DNA of 64,000 nucleotides, taken from NCBI GenBank assembly GCA_907164885.2, contig OU015500.1, forward strand, positions 56,781,257 through 56,845,256, written 5' to 3'. The notes beneath the pieces were generated by a model. That model was not told the origin of the DNA. It searched no databases and saw only the letters and a list, made by a program, of their open reading frames with translations. Made by a program: the position numbers and the translations under genes. The DNA is from Dolomedes plantarius (lineage: Eukaryota > Arthropoda > Arachnida > Araneae > Dolomedidae). Below, piece after piece: positions 53,775-64,000 of the stretch (the stretch's first letter is position 1; every line of letters begins with the position of its first letter).

Positions 53775-55133
53775 CTTAATATCAATTGCCTTTTTTATGA
53801 TCATATACAACAAACTCAGTTTATTAGCCAATCACAAGTTAAATCGGTTAAGTCCCTTTTTGGAAATTTTAAAAAATTTAGTGGCAAAGAACTTGATTGA
53901 CTCAAAAACTTTTTACATTCATAATAAATTTCCGAAATAATAAGGATGAACACTCCTGAATGACAATCTTTTTTGGCCGAAGTTTTTTTGGGCGAATACT
54001 AAGTAACTTTTATCAGAAGCCATTCAAGTTCATTCCATTCTCTAACGTAAAGGGTTGCAATAATGCAATTCAAACGGAGAGGCCAGTACTTGATGTTAAC
54101 GGGGAATTACTAAGTGTTGTTTCATCACGAAATAAGTAAAATAAATTATTCTGTCGCCGTCTAACTACTGTAGAAATAAGTATTTTGTGAATTATTACAC
54201 AGTTATTTCAATTCTTTTCTGAAGTAGAAAAATAATTTGAAGACTGAATTGGATGTTAAAATATTTTCATTTGCCAAATCAGTGCTAAATCCCTTAGTCA
54301 TTCAAAAATTGTAATAATAATAATGGCTACTCAAAGTATCTCATACATATTATAGTTCATCAGATAAATGCTTAATCTGCAATGATGCGTTATGCAGCGT
54401 TTATTTGAATTTATATTCTGAGAGGAATTTTTACAAACAATGTATAATATTTAATCACTTTTCTCCACTTTTTTTAAATTGGACCTAACCGATTTGGCAA
54501 TTGAGCTGCTCATATATAACTTTTTCCCTTTTTCCTCCGTAAAGTGGAGCATTCTCAGATTCATGTGGCATTTAAAGTAGTTTGATGGTTGCTTTAACAA
54601 ATATAGTTACCTAAGTATCACGAAAACCACATTCTCCTTAGAAATTTCTGATGCAGAGGTTTTAAAATAGCCTAGGAATGGTTTTACTCTCAGAGAAAAG
54701 TGCTGTCAAAGAAAAGATTGTCGTTGAAACCACCTCTAAAAGGATTATTATGGAGAAGAATTTACTTGATTGTTCAAGTCAAAAGATGTACATTTATTTA
54801 TTAGTGAAATTCGGGTGACAATTTCTGCTAATAATATGCTAGCTGATAATTTTATAGTTTACAGAAGTGAAAGTGAAAGTATAATAATTATTGGCTGATA
54901 TATAATATAGGAATGAATATTTTAAAATTATTTTTGGGATGGAAAGATATGCTACAAACTAATTAAAATTAATAAAATTGTGGATTTTTTTAGACAAACT
55001 ATGCTACTTTTTAAGTGTTCTCTCGCAACAATAAACCGGAAATGAAGAAGTGTCTGAAGATATTGCGTACTATAGCTTATCATTTTAGGCGATACTTGAA
55101 AATAAATTGTACTTTTGGAGTTGTAAACATAAC
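53775..55133. other. AT-rich DNA, no feature recognised
   Basis: No motif or duplicate found. Confidence 0.4.
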
Positions 55134-55638
55134 CAGGGCCCGATTTAGAAAAATCTTGACTATAGGCAAAACTCGGGATGGTAGCCTCCTAACACTAATG
55201 TGGATGTAAAATTTCCAAAATTGAGGCGCAAAAAAATTTGTCATGAATCATTGTGAAAGTACCATTTTACCAAGAATTGGCTAATTGAAGCATAGAAGCG
55301 TAGAACTTTATCAAATAACAAAAAGCAATACAACATATTAACTTCATCATTAGAACACAAATACAATGCAACCAGAAAAGCTTATTAATCCCATATATAC
55401 ACTATAACATACATATGATGAATTATACATATAACTATACATATGATGATCCAATCAACGAATCAAATTTGAAAGGATAGGTAAAAAAAATATTGCTATT
55501 AAAAAAGGTAAAATAAAAAAAAAAATTGAATTGGGAATTTCTATTTTTCCCTTTTAAAATTAAAATTTTTGGGGGTCCCCCAACTTTCGTGGGCCCCTAG
55601 ACCCGGGCCTACCAGGCCTAATGGAAAATCAGGGCCTG
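55134..55638. mobile_element. hAT-type MITE (CAGGGCC family)
   Basis: The left end CAGGGCCCGATTT and the reverse complement of the right end CAGGCCCTGATTT form the terminal repeat. Flanks AACATAAC (55126-55133) and GATATAAC (55639-55646) match at 6 of 8. A G/C-rich fold-back ('gggggtcccccaac', 'gggcccctagacccgggcc') lies near the right end. Its ends resemble the MITE at 62866-63271. Confidence 0.72.
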
Positions 55639-55887
55639 GATATAACCCTTATTTTGGAGTGTCTGAGCCTTACCAGAGAAGATCTTACGACAAACCCTCT
55701 TCTTGTACTTGATTTTGCCAGAGTCAACAATCTCATGTATCTAATCTGAATTTATATTTAGATGCCAGAGAATTAGAAAAACCAACAACAACAAACATAA
55801 CCCTATTTTGACACTACGAAAAGCTGGATTATGAAAAGCAATACCTTTATGGTTTCCCAAATTATGAAAAGTAATAACTTTATGAGA

Positions 55888-55949
55888 ACCTATTGAGCAT
55901 ATATAGACTAATGGACCTGGTCTAACGTCGCAAGACCAGGAGGGATTAG

Positions 55950-55985
<36 letters not shown>
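55888..55985 (+). repeat. 5'-truncated SINE end: hairpin plus (AAC)n tail
   Basis: A perfect 8-bp stem (CCTGGTCT at 55916-55923 with AGACCAGG at 55933-55940) is followed by 'gattagaaac' and an (AAC)n tail to about 55985. The same 14-bp word, 'aataactttatgag' before and 'aatacctttatgag' after, flanks it as a target-site duplication. Confidence 0.75.
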
Positions 55986-55986
<1 letters not shown>

Positions 55987-56049
55987 ACCTTTATGAGTTG
56001 AATGACGTTTGAAGACATATCGCACCCAGTAAAGAAAAGTGACACAAGT

Positions 56050-57105
56050 CAATAAATAGCAATTTTGAGGTTATGTCAGTGAAAATTATGTATGAAGTGC
56101 CCCATCGTTCACAGAAAGCGACACTCGCAATTTGTCTACCTGAGGGCAGTTGTGTCACTTTTTTTGTAATGCTAACTCAAGCTGTATATTATTCTTTAAG
56201 TTACCTTTTCTCAAATGCTCCATTTTTGAGTTGTGTCAATTTTCTTACCGGGGTGCGATATGCGGATATCTGCTAAGCTTGAAATAAAAATGACTAGTTA
56301 GAGTAAACTTCATACAATGGAATTTGAAATAATGCCTACTTTTCAACCTCTATTACTGAAATTTAATAAACTGTCTTAACATTCGAAAGCTTTCCAAATA
56401 AGAAAATAATGACTGTTCCATTTTCTTTAATGACTCTTTTTCGTACTATGGTAGGAAAATGAAAATCAGATAACCATTAAAGGAATCTGAATCACATTCT
56501 GATTCAAGGTGCTCAACAGAACATATAGTAATGTACAATTATGATTCAATAAGTTTCGAAATAACAAAATTTAAATACATTTATCGGGATGGGTGAAAAC
56601 TCCAAATTTTGAATTTGTGTGTAAGATATATTTGTTTAATATTTTTACTCTTTGTTCAGGAAACCCGAAGACTAATAATGAATATTTTAACCTGTAGGAA
56701 AGTTTTATTTAATTGGATCGTTCTAAATGAAACAGGACATGAACTGATGTAGCCCTCAATCAATTATCTTAAAATTAGAGAAGAACGGAGTTTAATTTCA
56801 CGCAATTTAGCAAAATGCGTCATTATTAATACTGATATTCTAAAATAGCAGAAAAGATAATTACATAAATCTGTTTGATGTAAAATTTTAAAAAAATACA
56901 ATGATTATAATAAATACTAAACTTTCTCACAATTACAGTGAAAATTATGGTATCATCAGTGAACGTGTAGGATGTAACTTTAATAGATGGAAATAATTAC
57001 AAGCTTTACGTAATATTTGTTCTTATATAATTCTGATTTTCAAACTGAAAAGGCTTAGAGTTGGTAACCATTATTTAAAATATATTAATATTATGCATTT
57101 AAAAG
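56050..57105. other. AT-rich DNA, no feature recognised
   Basis: No motif or duplicate found. Confidence 0.4.
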
Positions 57106-57109
57106 AATT

Positions 57110-57956
57110 TCACTTTTATAATAAAATCCACAGTTCATAATTGTCTTCATTTATTTTAAATGCACATGCATGCACACAATACACACTAATAATTTCCACA
57201 TTCTTCCAGCGTTCCCGCCATTGTTGGAAACACTTCTGGAACGCAATTTTTGGAATGGTGAACAATCGTTCCATCGCATTCCGCATGATGACTTCTCTTG
57301 ACTCAAATCGGGTCCCTTTTGTCAGCATTTTCAGCTTGGCAATAGCCATAACCCCGTGTGTTCCCATAAACCCATGATTCATCGAATGTGATCCTGGTGT
57401 TCACAAAGTTGGGGTCACTGTTTGCATTGTCCAGCATGTCCTGTGCAATGTCCATACGTCATTTCTTCTGCTCCACTGTTAGCAGCTTCGGTACAAATTT
57501 CGCGGACATTCTCCTCATGCCCAAATTCTTGTTCAAAATGTAATGTACCGATCCGATGCTTACCCTTATATCGGTCGCAATTCCTCGGACTGTGATACGA
57601 CGGTCCAGCAAGACTATAGTCTCCACTTGCTCAATGACATTGTCATTCCGGCTTGTTGAGGGCCTACCTGAACGTGGTTCACTGTCCACTGACGTGCGGC
57701 CATCTTTGAAGTGGTTGTACCACACCATTATGCATGGGGTGCTCATGGCATCGTCCCCGAAAGCCTTTGCATCTTGTGAATAGTTTCCGGTTATCGCCAG
57801 GCTTTTGGCAAAATTTGATGCAATATCGCTACTGAAGGTTTTCTGCCATTTTACAAAAACTGATACCGATGACCGCTCAAAACACGTCTTAACTCGTTGG
57901 CCGACTATCAGCACCTGACGCTTTGTGCGTGAGGGAAAAAATTCACGTTGACTCAT
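57110..57956 (-). pseudogene. mariner transposase with internal deletion of catalytic core
   Basis: Minus strand from 57956: a diverged N-terminus, then 'FGDDAMSTPCIMVWYNHFKD', 'SVDSEPRSGRPSTSRNDN', 'DRRITVRGIATDIRVSIGS', 'LNKNLGMRRMSAKFVPKLLT' (to 57459). These are both helix-turn-helix motifs and the linker. It continues 'MDIAQDMLDNANSDPNFVNT', 'ITFDESWVYG' with the first catalytic Asp. It then jumps to 'AKLKMLTKGTRFESREVIM', 'IPKIAFQKCFQQWRERW', the C-terminus. About 100 residues with the second and third Asp are deleted. The first ORF of 165 codons is otherwise open, so the loss looks recent or the DNA-binding half is under weaker decay. Confidence 0.88.
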
Positions 57957-58025
57957 GAGTGTCCCCTCTACATCTACACCAAAGAAAGTCTCCCTCGCTT
58001 CATTGGTTTACGAGTCATTGGTTAT

Positions 58026-58057
<32 letters not shown>
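58026..58057. repeat. (TA)n microsatellite
   Basis: About 32 bp of TA just 3' of the mariner's start side. Confidence 0.95.
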
Positions 58058-58060
<3 letters not shown>

Positions 58061-58558
58061 ATCTTTAAAAAGCTCTTTTGAAATCTCTTATAATTCCCTT
58101 TTCTGCGCTCACCTCATTTATTCTAACATCTGTCCCTGTTTGATTTCTTTTCCTAAGATGTGGCACTTTAATTTACTTAACTTTTGCCAAATTTAAGAGT
58201 TTTCTCTTTCTTTATACACTTCGTCCTCAACTCCAACACACTGACATGTCCCTAATAAAGCACATACTTATCTATTATCAGTAGATTCCAAATAGATTTC
58301 GCCTTAGTATGCTGGCACATAAATCTCTAAATCTGTACTTTCAGAAAAATCGTTTTGATTGACTCCTCGAAAATCCTAAGAATAGATTTTAAAACAAGCA
58401 GTAATATATGACACTAAATAATATATATTGAATAGAGTTTTAAAGCAATAAAGATATATTTCTAATTGTTCAGTGTTTTGAGCAGCAAATAAACCAATTC
58501 CAGCTACGATTCACATAAAGTGTATTCTTTAGCATAACATGCAGCTTATTTGAATACT
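58058..58558. other. AT-rich DNA, no feature recognised
   Basis: No motif or duplicate found. Confidence 0.4.
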
Positions 58559-58559
58559 G

Positions 58560-58616
<57 letters not shown>
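58559..58616. repeat. (TA)n microsatellite
   Basis: About 58 bp of TA. Confidence 0.97.
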
Positions 58617-58618
<2 letters not shown>

Positions 58619-58619
58619 A

Positions 58620-58870
58620 CACACCAATCTCTATTAGACGTCTATAATACCTCACCTCATAAAAACGCGTACCTCTATAAGACCTCTATAATATCTACAT
58701 CACGTGGAATGGAGCTCTATAGGAGCTCCGAGGTGTACTCTCTTTGAGATCCATAAGACGTCTACGATATCTAAGCGGCACTCTATAGGACGTCTATAAG
58801 AGCGAAAATTTCGATGTGGAGGGTACGCGATTTAGATATTTTAGACCTCTAAAGGACGTACTATTCCCCT
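58620..58870. repeat. Array of AGACGTCTATA-type motifs
   Basis: Variants of CTCTATAAGACGTCTATAA recur: 'ctctattagacgtctataat', 'ctctataagacctctataat', 'ctctataggagctccgagg', 'ccataagacgtctacgat', 'ctctataggacgtctataag' and 'tagacctctaaaggacgta'. The core AGACGTCT is a palindrome and spacing is about 30-60 bp. The stretch is far richer in GC than its surroundings. It resembles a subterminal repeat zone of a DNA transposon; no element class was identified. Confidence 0.6.
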
Positions 58871-59345
58871 CCAAAATATTGTATTTTGGATCTTAATTTC
58901 TTAATAATAAATTAATCTTAATTTATTTCGAACAATTTGCATTCTCATACGACATTTTTATGCAAAAATAATTGCATCAGAGATTCTAAAACTAAAAGTA
59001 AATTTATTTAAGTATAACAAAAAGTATAAAAATAATAGTGTCTATTATTTTACCGAACTCTGCAACAGTATACTGGTTGAATATATAGATATCTCATATC
59101 TCTTTCTTTTTTCAGCCATCATTACTTATAAAAATAACTTAGTAGGACATAATAAATTAAGTTTCAAAAAGTATATCTATGAAAATCATAATTTATTTTT
59201 ATAAAAACTTTTCTGCTTCAGTTGGACTTTCATTAAAAATATCTTCTTCAGTAACTAATCCAGAATTGTTTGTGTTCACATTCTTTAACATAAATATATT
59301 TTTAATACTGCAACAAAGAATGAAAGAAAAGATGTTTTAATAAAA
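58871..59345. other. AT-rich 3' flank of the minus-strand gene
   Basis: No coding motif. It lies between the motif array and the polyadenylation signal of the spliced gene. Confidence 0.4.
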
Positions 59346-59348
59346 GGC

Positions 59349-59354
59349 TTTATT
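59349..59354 (-). terminator. Candidate polyadenylation signal AATAAA
   Basis: Minus-strand AATAAA about 10 nt after the TGA stop (59364-59366) of the terminal exon of the gene at 59364-60431. Position and orientation fit a 3' end. Confidence 0.45.
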
Positions 59355-59363
59355 GAATAAAAA

Positions 59364-60431
<1,068 letters not shown>

Positions 60432-60432
60432 T

Positions 60433-60600
60433 TTGGTTGATTATTTGTATTTGATTCGGTTCAGATCCCGTGGGTTATCCCACTGTTGGCATGGATTTTT
60501 CTAGCCGTGCGGAATCGACTTTAAACTGTAGATCCCGGTCTAATTAGCCCTCGTGTAGCAAAAAAATTATCGTAGCGCTCCAAACCAAATCAAATCAAAC
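60433..60600. repeat. SINE-like insertion between gene segments
   Basis: A GC-richer island ('gatcccgtgggttatcc', 'agccgtgcggaatcgac', 'gatcccggtctaattagcc') is bounded by 'tttggttgattatttgtat' on one side and simple 'caaatcaaatcaaac' on the other. The 19-bp left word recurs exactly at 61069-61087. The layout (unique body and simple A/T tail on the minus strand) suggests a short retroposon. No A/B boxes were convincingly found. Confidence 0.4.
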
Positions 60601-60813
60601 CTCCATCATTTGAAGAGGCAGTTTTATCGCCTCTTTAGCCATTTTAGCTTCATTAATGTCTATCTGGGGTAATGCCTTGTAACCATCATCCTTCTCTTTA
60701 AAATAAGACCCAATATCAAGGCTTTCACCATCAAAATGTGTAAGTGGAACCACTCTAGAACTTAACAGTAATTCTAATTTAATACAAGACTGCCACCTTA
60801 GTTTTTTTTTCAC
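60595..60813 (-). CDS. Short open frame, unknown; possible upstream exon
   Basis: A 72-codon minus frame with a charged, non-repetitive composition ('GESLDIGSYFKEKDDGYKA', 'IDINEAKMAKEAIKLPLQ'). This is unlike the low-complexity AT translation seen elsewhere. It lies upstream of the candidate spliced gene but is separated from it by the SINE-like island. I recognise no family. It may be an exon of the same locus, a piece of another element, or chance. Confidence 0.22.
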   Translation of the reverse strand: MKKKLRWQSCIKLELLLSSRVVPLTHFDGESLDIGSYFKEKDDGYKALPQIDINEAKMAKEAIKLPLQMMEV

Positions 60814-61390
60814 ACACTAGTAGTTGTATGATTTTTTTTAATTTAACCAGTTATTTCTTATATTTTTAAAATTATGCACAGAATTTATTAAAAAGAATAG
60901 TGGCCTATCTTTATCTGTTGGGTGAGGACTCGGGCATGAAATGTCTAAAAAATTATTTCTTCTATATATAAAATACAATACCACTGTTAATGTCCGCAAT
61001 TGTTCAGACATTTCTTTAGTTTAATAGTTATATGTATATACAGAAAATACATTAACTGTAGGTATTAATTTGGTTGATTATTTGTATAGTTTTCGGTTTT
61101 ATCTAATTGTTACGCCACTGACCAGGAATATTTTCTCTTCATAACGGCATCACCTGAAGCGCTCTTCGTAATGTGCCGATGCCGGCTTGTTAATGCATGA
61201 CGTTGGTCATAAGCTACGGAGAGGGCAGTGAGATAGATTCGTTGGGTTTGGAATACGTTTATATACAGAACTTTTATTTATCAGAAGTTGTGCATGAACT
61301 AACAAGTGGTTTCATACAGGTATAAAAATAATTTTCTAGTTATGTTAGTCATTATTATATATTAGCAATTACTTTGTAGTTACCCTAATC

Positions 61391-62262
61391 ATGTCAGCAC
61401 AGGAACCAAAGAAAAAACGTGTATACAACTATAATTTTCATGAAGAATGGGAAAAGAAATATTTTTTTATACATTTTAAGAAGAAATGTATTTGTCTGAT
61501 TTGTGGTTCAGCAGTTACTGCTTGGAAAAAATGCAACATAGAACGACATTTCACAACAGTTTATAAAAAATATGATACTGAATATCCTCCTAACAGCAAT
61601 TTAAGAAAATGTAAATTGAAAGAAATGAAAACCGCATTAATTGCCCAACAATCTTTGTTTACCAGGCCCGTGAATAAATCAAAAGCTGCTACTATTGCAT
61701 CATTTTAGATTGCACATATACTTGCAATGCACAAAAAATCTTTTAAGGCTGGTAACATAATTAAAGAATTAATGCTTGATGCATCAGAGATATTATTTCA
61801 AGAATTTAAAAATAAGAATGAAATAATGTTAGCTATCGAGGAAGTGCAATTATCCAGAAATTCAGTAACTCGTAGAATAGAAGCAATATCTGTGAATATC
61901 AGAGAACAATTAAAAGATGATTTACAAAAATGTGTTTTTCTAAGTTTACAGGTGGTGAATCAACAGATATCTGTAATGTAGCACAAATAAATATTTTTAT
62001 AAGGATGGTTTTCAAATATTGCTCAGAAAAGGAAGATATACTGTCAGTTTTGCCATTAAAAGGGAATACACATGGGTACGATATATACCAAGCTATTAAA
62101 AATCATATTACAAAAATTAATCTTCCGCTTCAATTAATACTTTAATGTTACATTGTGAAATAAGGTGGATTAGTAAGGGAAAAGTCTTGGAACGATTTTT
62201 AGAGCTTCTTCCAGAGATAAAACAATTTGTAGAGTCTAAATTAAAGAAAACAAATCATGAAT
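61391..62262 (+). pseudogene. hAT transposase (GTF2IRD2/ZBED-like), deletion derivative
   Basis: ATG at 61391. Residues 1-60 hold a BED-type finger ('CICLICGSAVTAWKKCNIER', 'HFTTVYKKYD'), then 'NSNLRKCKLKEMKTALIAQQ'. An in-frame TAG at 61706-61708 interrupts 'ASFIAHILA'. The frame continues through 'LMLDASEILFQEF' and 'NSVTRRIEAISVNI' to about 61955, where it shifts. 'GGESTDICNVAQINIFIRMV' follows, with Gly where hAT has the first catalytic Asp (DES.D). After 'ITKINLPLQL' it jumps to 'LMLHCEIRWISKGKVLERFL' and stops at about 62260. The central catalytic region and C-terminus are gone. Confidence 0.85.
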
Positions 62263-62342
62263 AATGCATTAATATAATTGAAAATATAATGATAATAAGT
62301 AACCTAAAATATAAATTATACAACAAGGACCTGCCACTAACA

Positions 62343-62483
62343 ACACAATATATTTACTAGAATATATTTTGTAACATTCAAACACTTGTCTATTAAAATA
62401 AACAATTAATGTTACTTCTATACCATAAAATTTTTCTATGAACTCTAATAGGAGGAAAATATTACTGATATACAATTTCACTG
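62343..62483 (+). repeat. Direct repeat, copy 2
   Basis: Second copy of 59991-60128, about 80 bp after the hAT remnant. The pair is 2.35 kb apart. No LTR features (TG...CA ends, primer-binding site, polypurine tract) were seen. Confidence 0.85.
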
Positions 62484-62865
62484 ATCGAATACTCTATTTC
62501 TCAATTCAAATACTCTATTTACTAGCTGTGGTAAAGATTTATCAGATTTTCTTAACAATTTCTTAATTTAACATATTTTGTTATATAGTGTTTTGGGTAT
62601 GGTAAAATAAGAGGAATTTATATTTTGAGAAAACTGCAAAAAATAATTTTTACCTTACTTTTTTCATTATAAACAACATATTACACATTAAAATGCTCCC
62701 GTTTTGTAAAATTCCCTTCTTTACTTTCCAAAACAGTAATTTTTTGTCTTTCTAGTTGCTCTCAGGAATTTCCTGCATGTCTTTGATTTCATTTGACTCT
62801 GAAGTATTGAGTTATGAATTCTAAGACTATCCAAATTTTTATAGCCTTTCAAATTATATTATTCG

Positions 62866-63271
62866 CAGGGCCGGATTTTCCTATAGGCTAACTAGGCTTC
62901 AGCCTAAGGCCTCAAGATCAAGAGTGGCCTACATTCAAATTGTTAGCAAAATTAAAATTACACTACTCTAAAAACAGTGAACACTAAAACACTGGACCGA
63001 AAATAAGGATTAAATTCATAATAATTCATACTTAAACTTTAAATGCGAATTATTATGAAATAAATTTATCTGAATTGAATTTGGTTTAATCTTCAATGTA
63101 TTGAATATATATAGGTTAGTACCATTAACAACATGTTTCATTTAATATATTGATATAATATATCACAGTAATGATGTAGTTTATTATCTCTCATGTAATT
63201 TACAAATGAGAGGTGAAAGGGCCTCATAAGTTTAATAGCCTAGGGCCTCTTTTCATCTAAATCCGGCCCTG
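62866..63271. mobile_element. hAT-type MITE with perfect 8-bp target duplication
   Basis: Terminal repeats CAGGGCCGGATTT and AAATCCGGCCCTG are exact complements over 13 bp. ATTATTCG occurs exactly on both sides (62858-62865 and 63272-63279). Length 406 bp, non-coding, with a further pairing 'aggcctaaggcc'/'gcctagggcctc' theme inside. A perfect target duplication suggests a comparatively young insertion. It sits right at the decayed 3' end of the Mutator-like gene. Confidence 0.9.
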
Positions 63272-63289
63272 ATTATTCGTGCTATTCGT

Positions 63290-64000
63290 TCGGGTTATTC
63301 ATGCTTGAAGCACAGTGAAAAAGTGCAGCTATGACATTTTGTTGCATTCCCTTTAAATTTCCTACAGTACTTCGTACCATAGTAATTCTGTAGGTGATCA
63401 ATGAATGTATCGCTTACTTTTCCTTTTCCTGAAAGACCTTTAGTTTTCGTTTTTAATTTTCTTAGACGTGAGCCAGCTATTTTTTGGGCATGTCCAATAC
63501 ATTCCATTTTAGTTATGCTATTGTCTCCATACATATCTTTCACATTAAAAAAACCCTTCAAGTCACCGTCCCCACAATACCCTGTGTATTGCAATTTGCA
63601 TTTTTCCTTTGAGCGACCAAATATTCTTGATGTACCCACAATTTCCATCTTTGAAGCAGAGCCTTGAAAATTATATTGACATATATGGTCAGCTTTTAAT
63701 GTTTCAAACTCTAAATTTTTAGGTAGTCTTTCCAATTTTTATATGTCGGACAGTAGGAAGATAAAATTTCTATGTCCAGAACTTTACCGGTATCAATGGA
63801 AGTAGCAGCAACACACCCAGTCAGAGACGTGTAGCCTCTGTGTTTCCCTGTGCCATCCACAGAAATTCCACATTCCAGCATTCCAGATTCATGATTTTGT
63901 TTCTGCTCAAGATCATTTGCAGCCTTTTTTCATCATATGTTCTGCAATATCTGCAACAACTTTTGAAAGTTTCCCTTCCAAATCTTTGTAAGCTGTTTTA
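63290..64000 (-). pseudogene. Mutator-like transposase, partial and frameshifted
   Basis: Minus strand from the window edge: 'TAYKDLEGKLSKVVADIAEH', a frameshift near 63925, 'MLECGISVDGTGKHRGYTSL' with the first catalytic Asp, 'GCVAATSIDTGKVLDIEI', a stop and shift near 63730, then the 146-codon frame 63295-63735. That frame includes 'NFQGSASKMEIVGTSRIFGR', 'CGDGDLKGFFNVKDMYGDN' (second Asp), 'KMECIGHAQKIAGSRLRKL', 'KGLSGKGKVSDTFIDHLQNY'. Near 63375 another shift leads to 'VGNLKGMQQNVIAALFHCAS'. These are the ordered blocks of the Mutator-like transposase domain seen in arthropod genomes. The N-terminus lies beyond the window; the 3' end is interrupted by the MITE. Confidence 0.87.

Noticed and set aside
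58620..58870. CRISPR-like array
   Set aside because: The repeats are degenerate and irregularly spaced, and the surrounding DNA is eukaryotic.
63401..63667. 88-codon plus-strand frame
   Set aside because: Antisense shadow of the Mutator-like transposase.

Overview
This window looks like AT-rich, intron- and repeat-dominated genomic DNA from an animal, most likely an arthropod and probably a spider. That placement is inference. It rests on the long (TA)n arrays, the Tc1/mariner/pogo/hAT/piggyBac mix, the tRNA-derived SINEs with (AAC)n tails and a non-LTR RNase H tail, all typical of arachnid assemblies. There is no operon structure, no prokaryotic gene density and no intact long host gene. 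Nearly every recognisable protein segment belongs to a decayed transposable element.

Layout. 0-3.4 kb: a SINE fragment, and a 1.47 kb inverted-repeat unit enclosing an unclassified repeat with TCAG-rich tails. 3.4-7.7 kb: a hAT-type MITE with a perfect 8-bp target duplication, a mariner N-terminus, then one long (TA)n array carrying two TA-targeting elements, one a pogo-like deletion derivative. 10.4-11.7 kb: a Tigger/pogo-like remnant. 13.0-13.8 kb: a 393-bp tandem duplication. 15.1-17.95 kb: an almost full-length Tc1 copy, a LINE RNase H tail and a head-to-head mariner palindrome. 20.7-23.5 kb: a Tc1 C-terminus and a 289-bp TA array. 23.5-30 kb: mostly unrecognised AT-rich DNA. 30-36.5 kb: a rearranged mariner-type fragment between direct repeats, three SINEs, a pogo-like MITE and a piggyBac derivative retaining its cysteine-rich end. 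38.3-45.5 kb: a hAT (ZBED-like) derivative, a Tc1 truncated by a TA array, and a mariner-type element interrupted by a hAT element. 46-52 kb: SINE, Tc1 with a MITE beside it, and a transposon with about 75-bp terminal repeats. 53-58 kb: SINEs, a 27-bp minisatellite, a hAT-type MITE and a deleted mariner. 58.6-64 kb: the most interesting part. It holds an array of AGACGTCT-type motifs, a plausible spliced minus-strand gene fusing a hAT-derived segment to a coiled coil and a DUF4806-like C-terminus, a plus-strand hAT relative of the same family, a hAT MITE with a perfect target duplication and a Mutator-like transposase.

The elements do not form a pathway. What they show is layered insertion history: target duplications, internal deletions that remove catalytic residues, and TA microsatellites lying at insertion sites and at deletion junctions. 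The best candidate for something functional and undescribed is the spliced chimeric gene at 59.36-60.43 kb. All homology calls are from recognition of family motifs by eye, without database searches.
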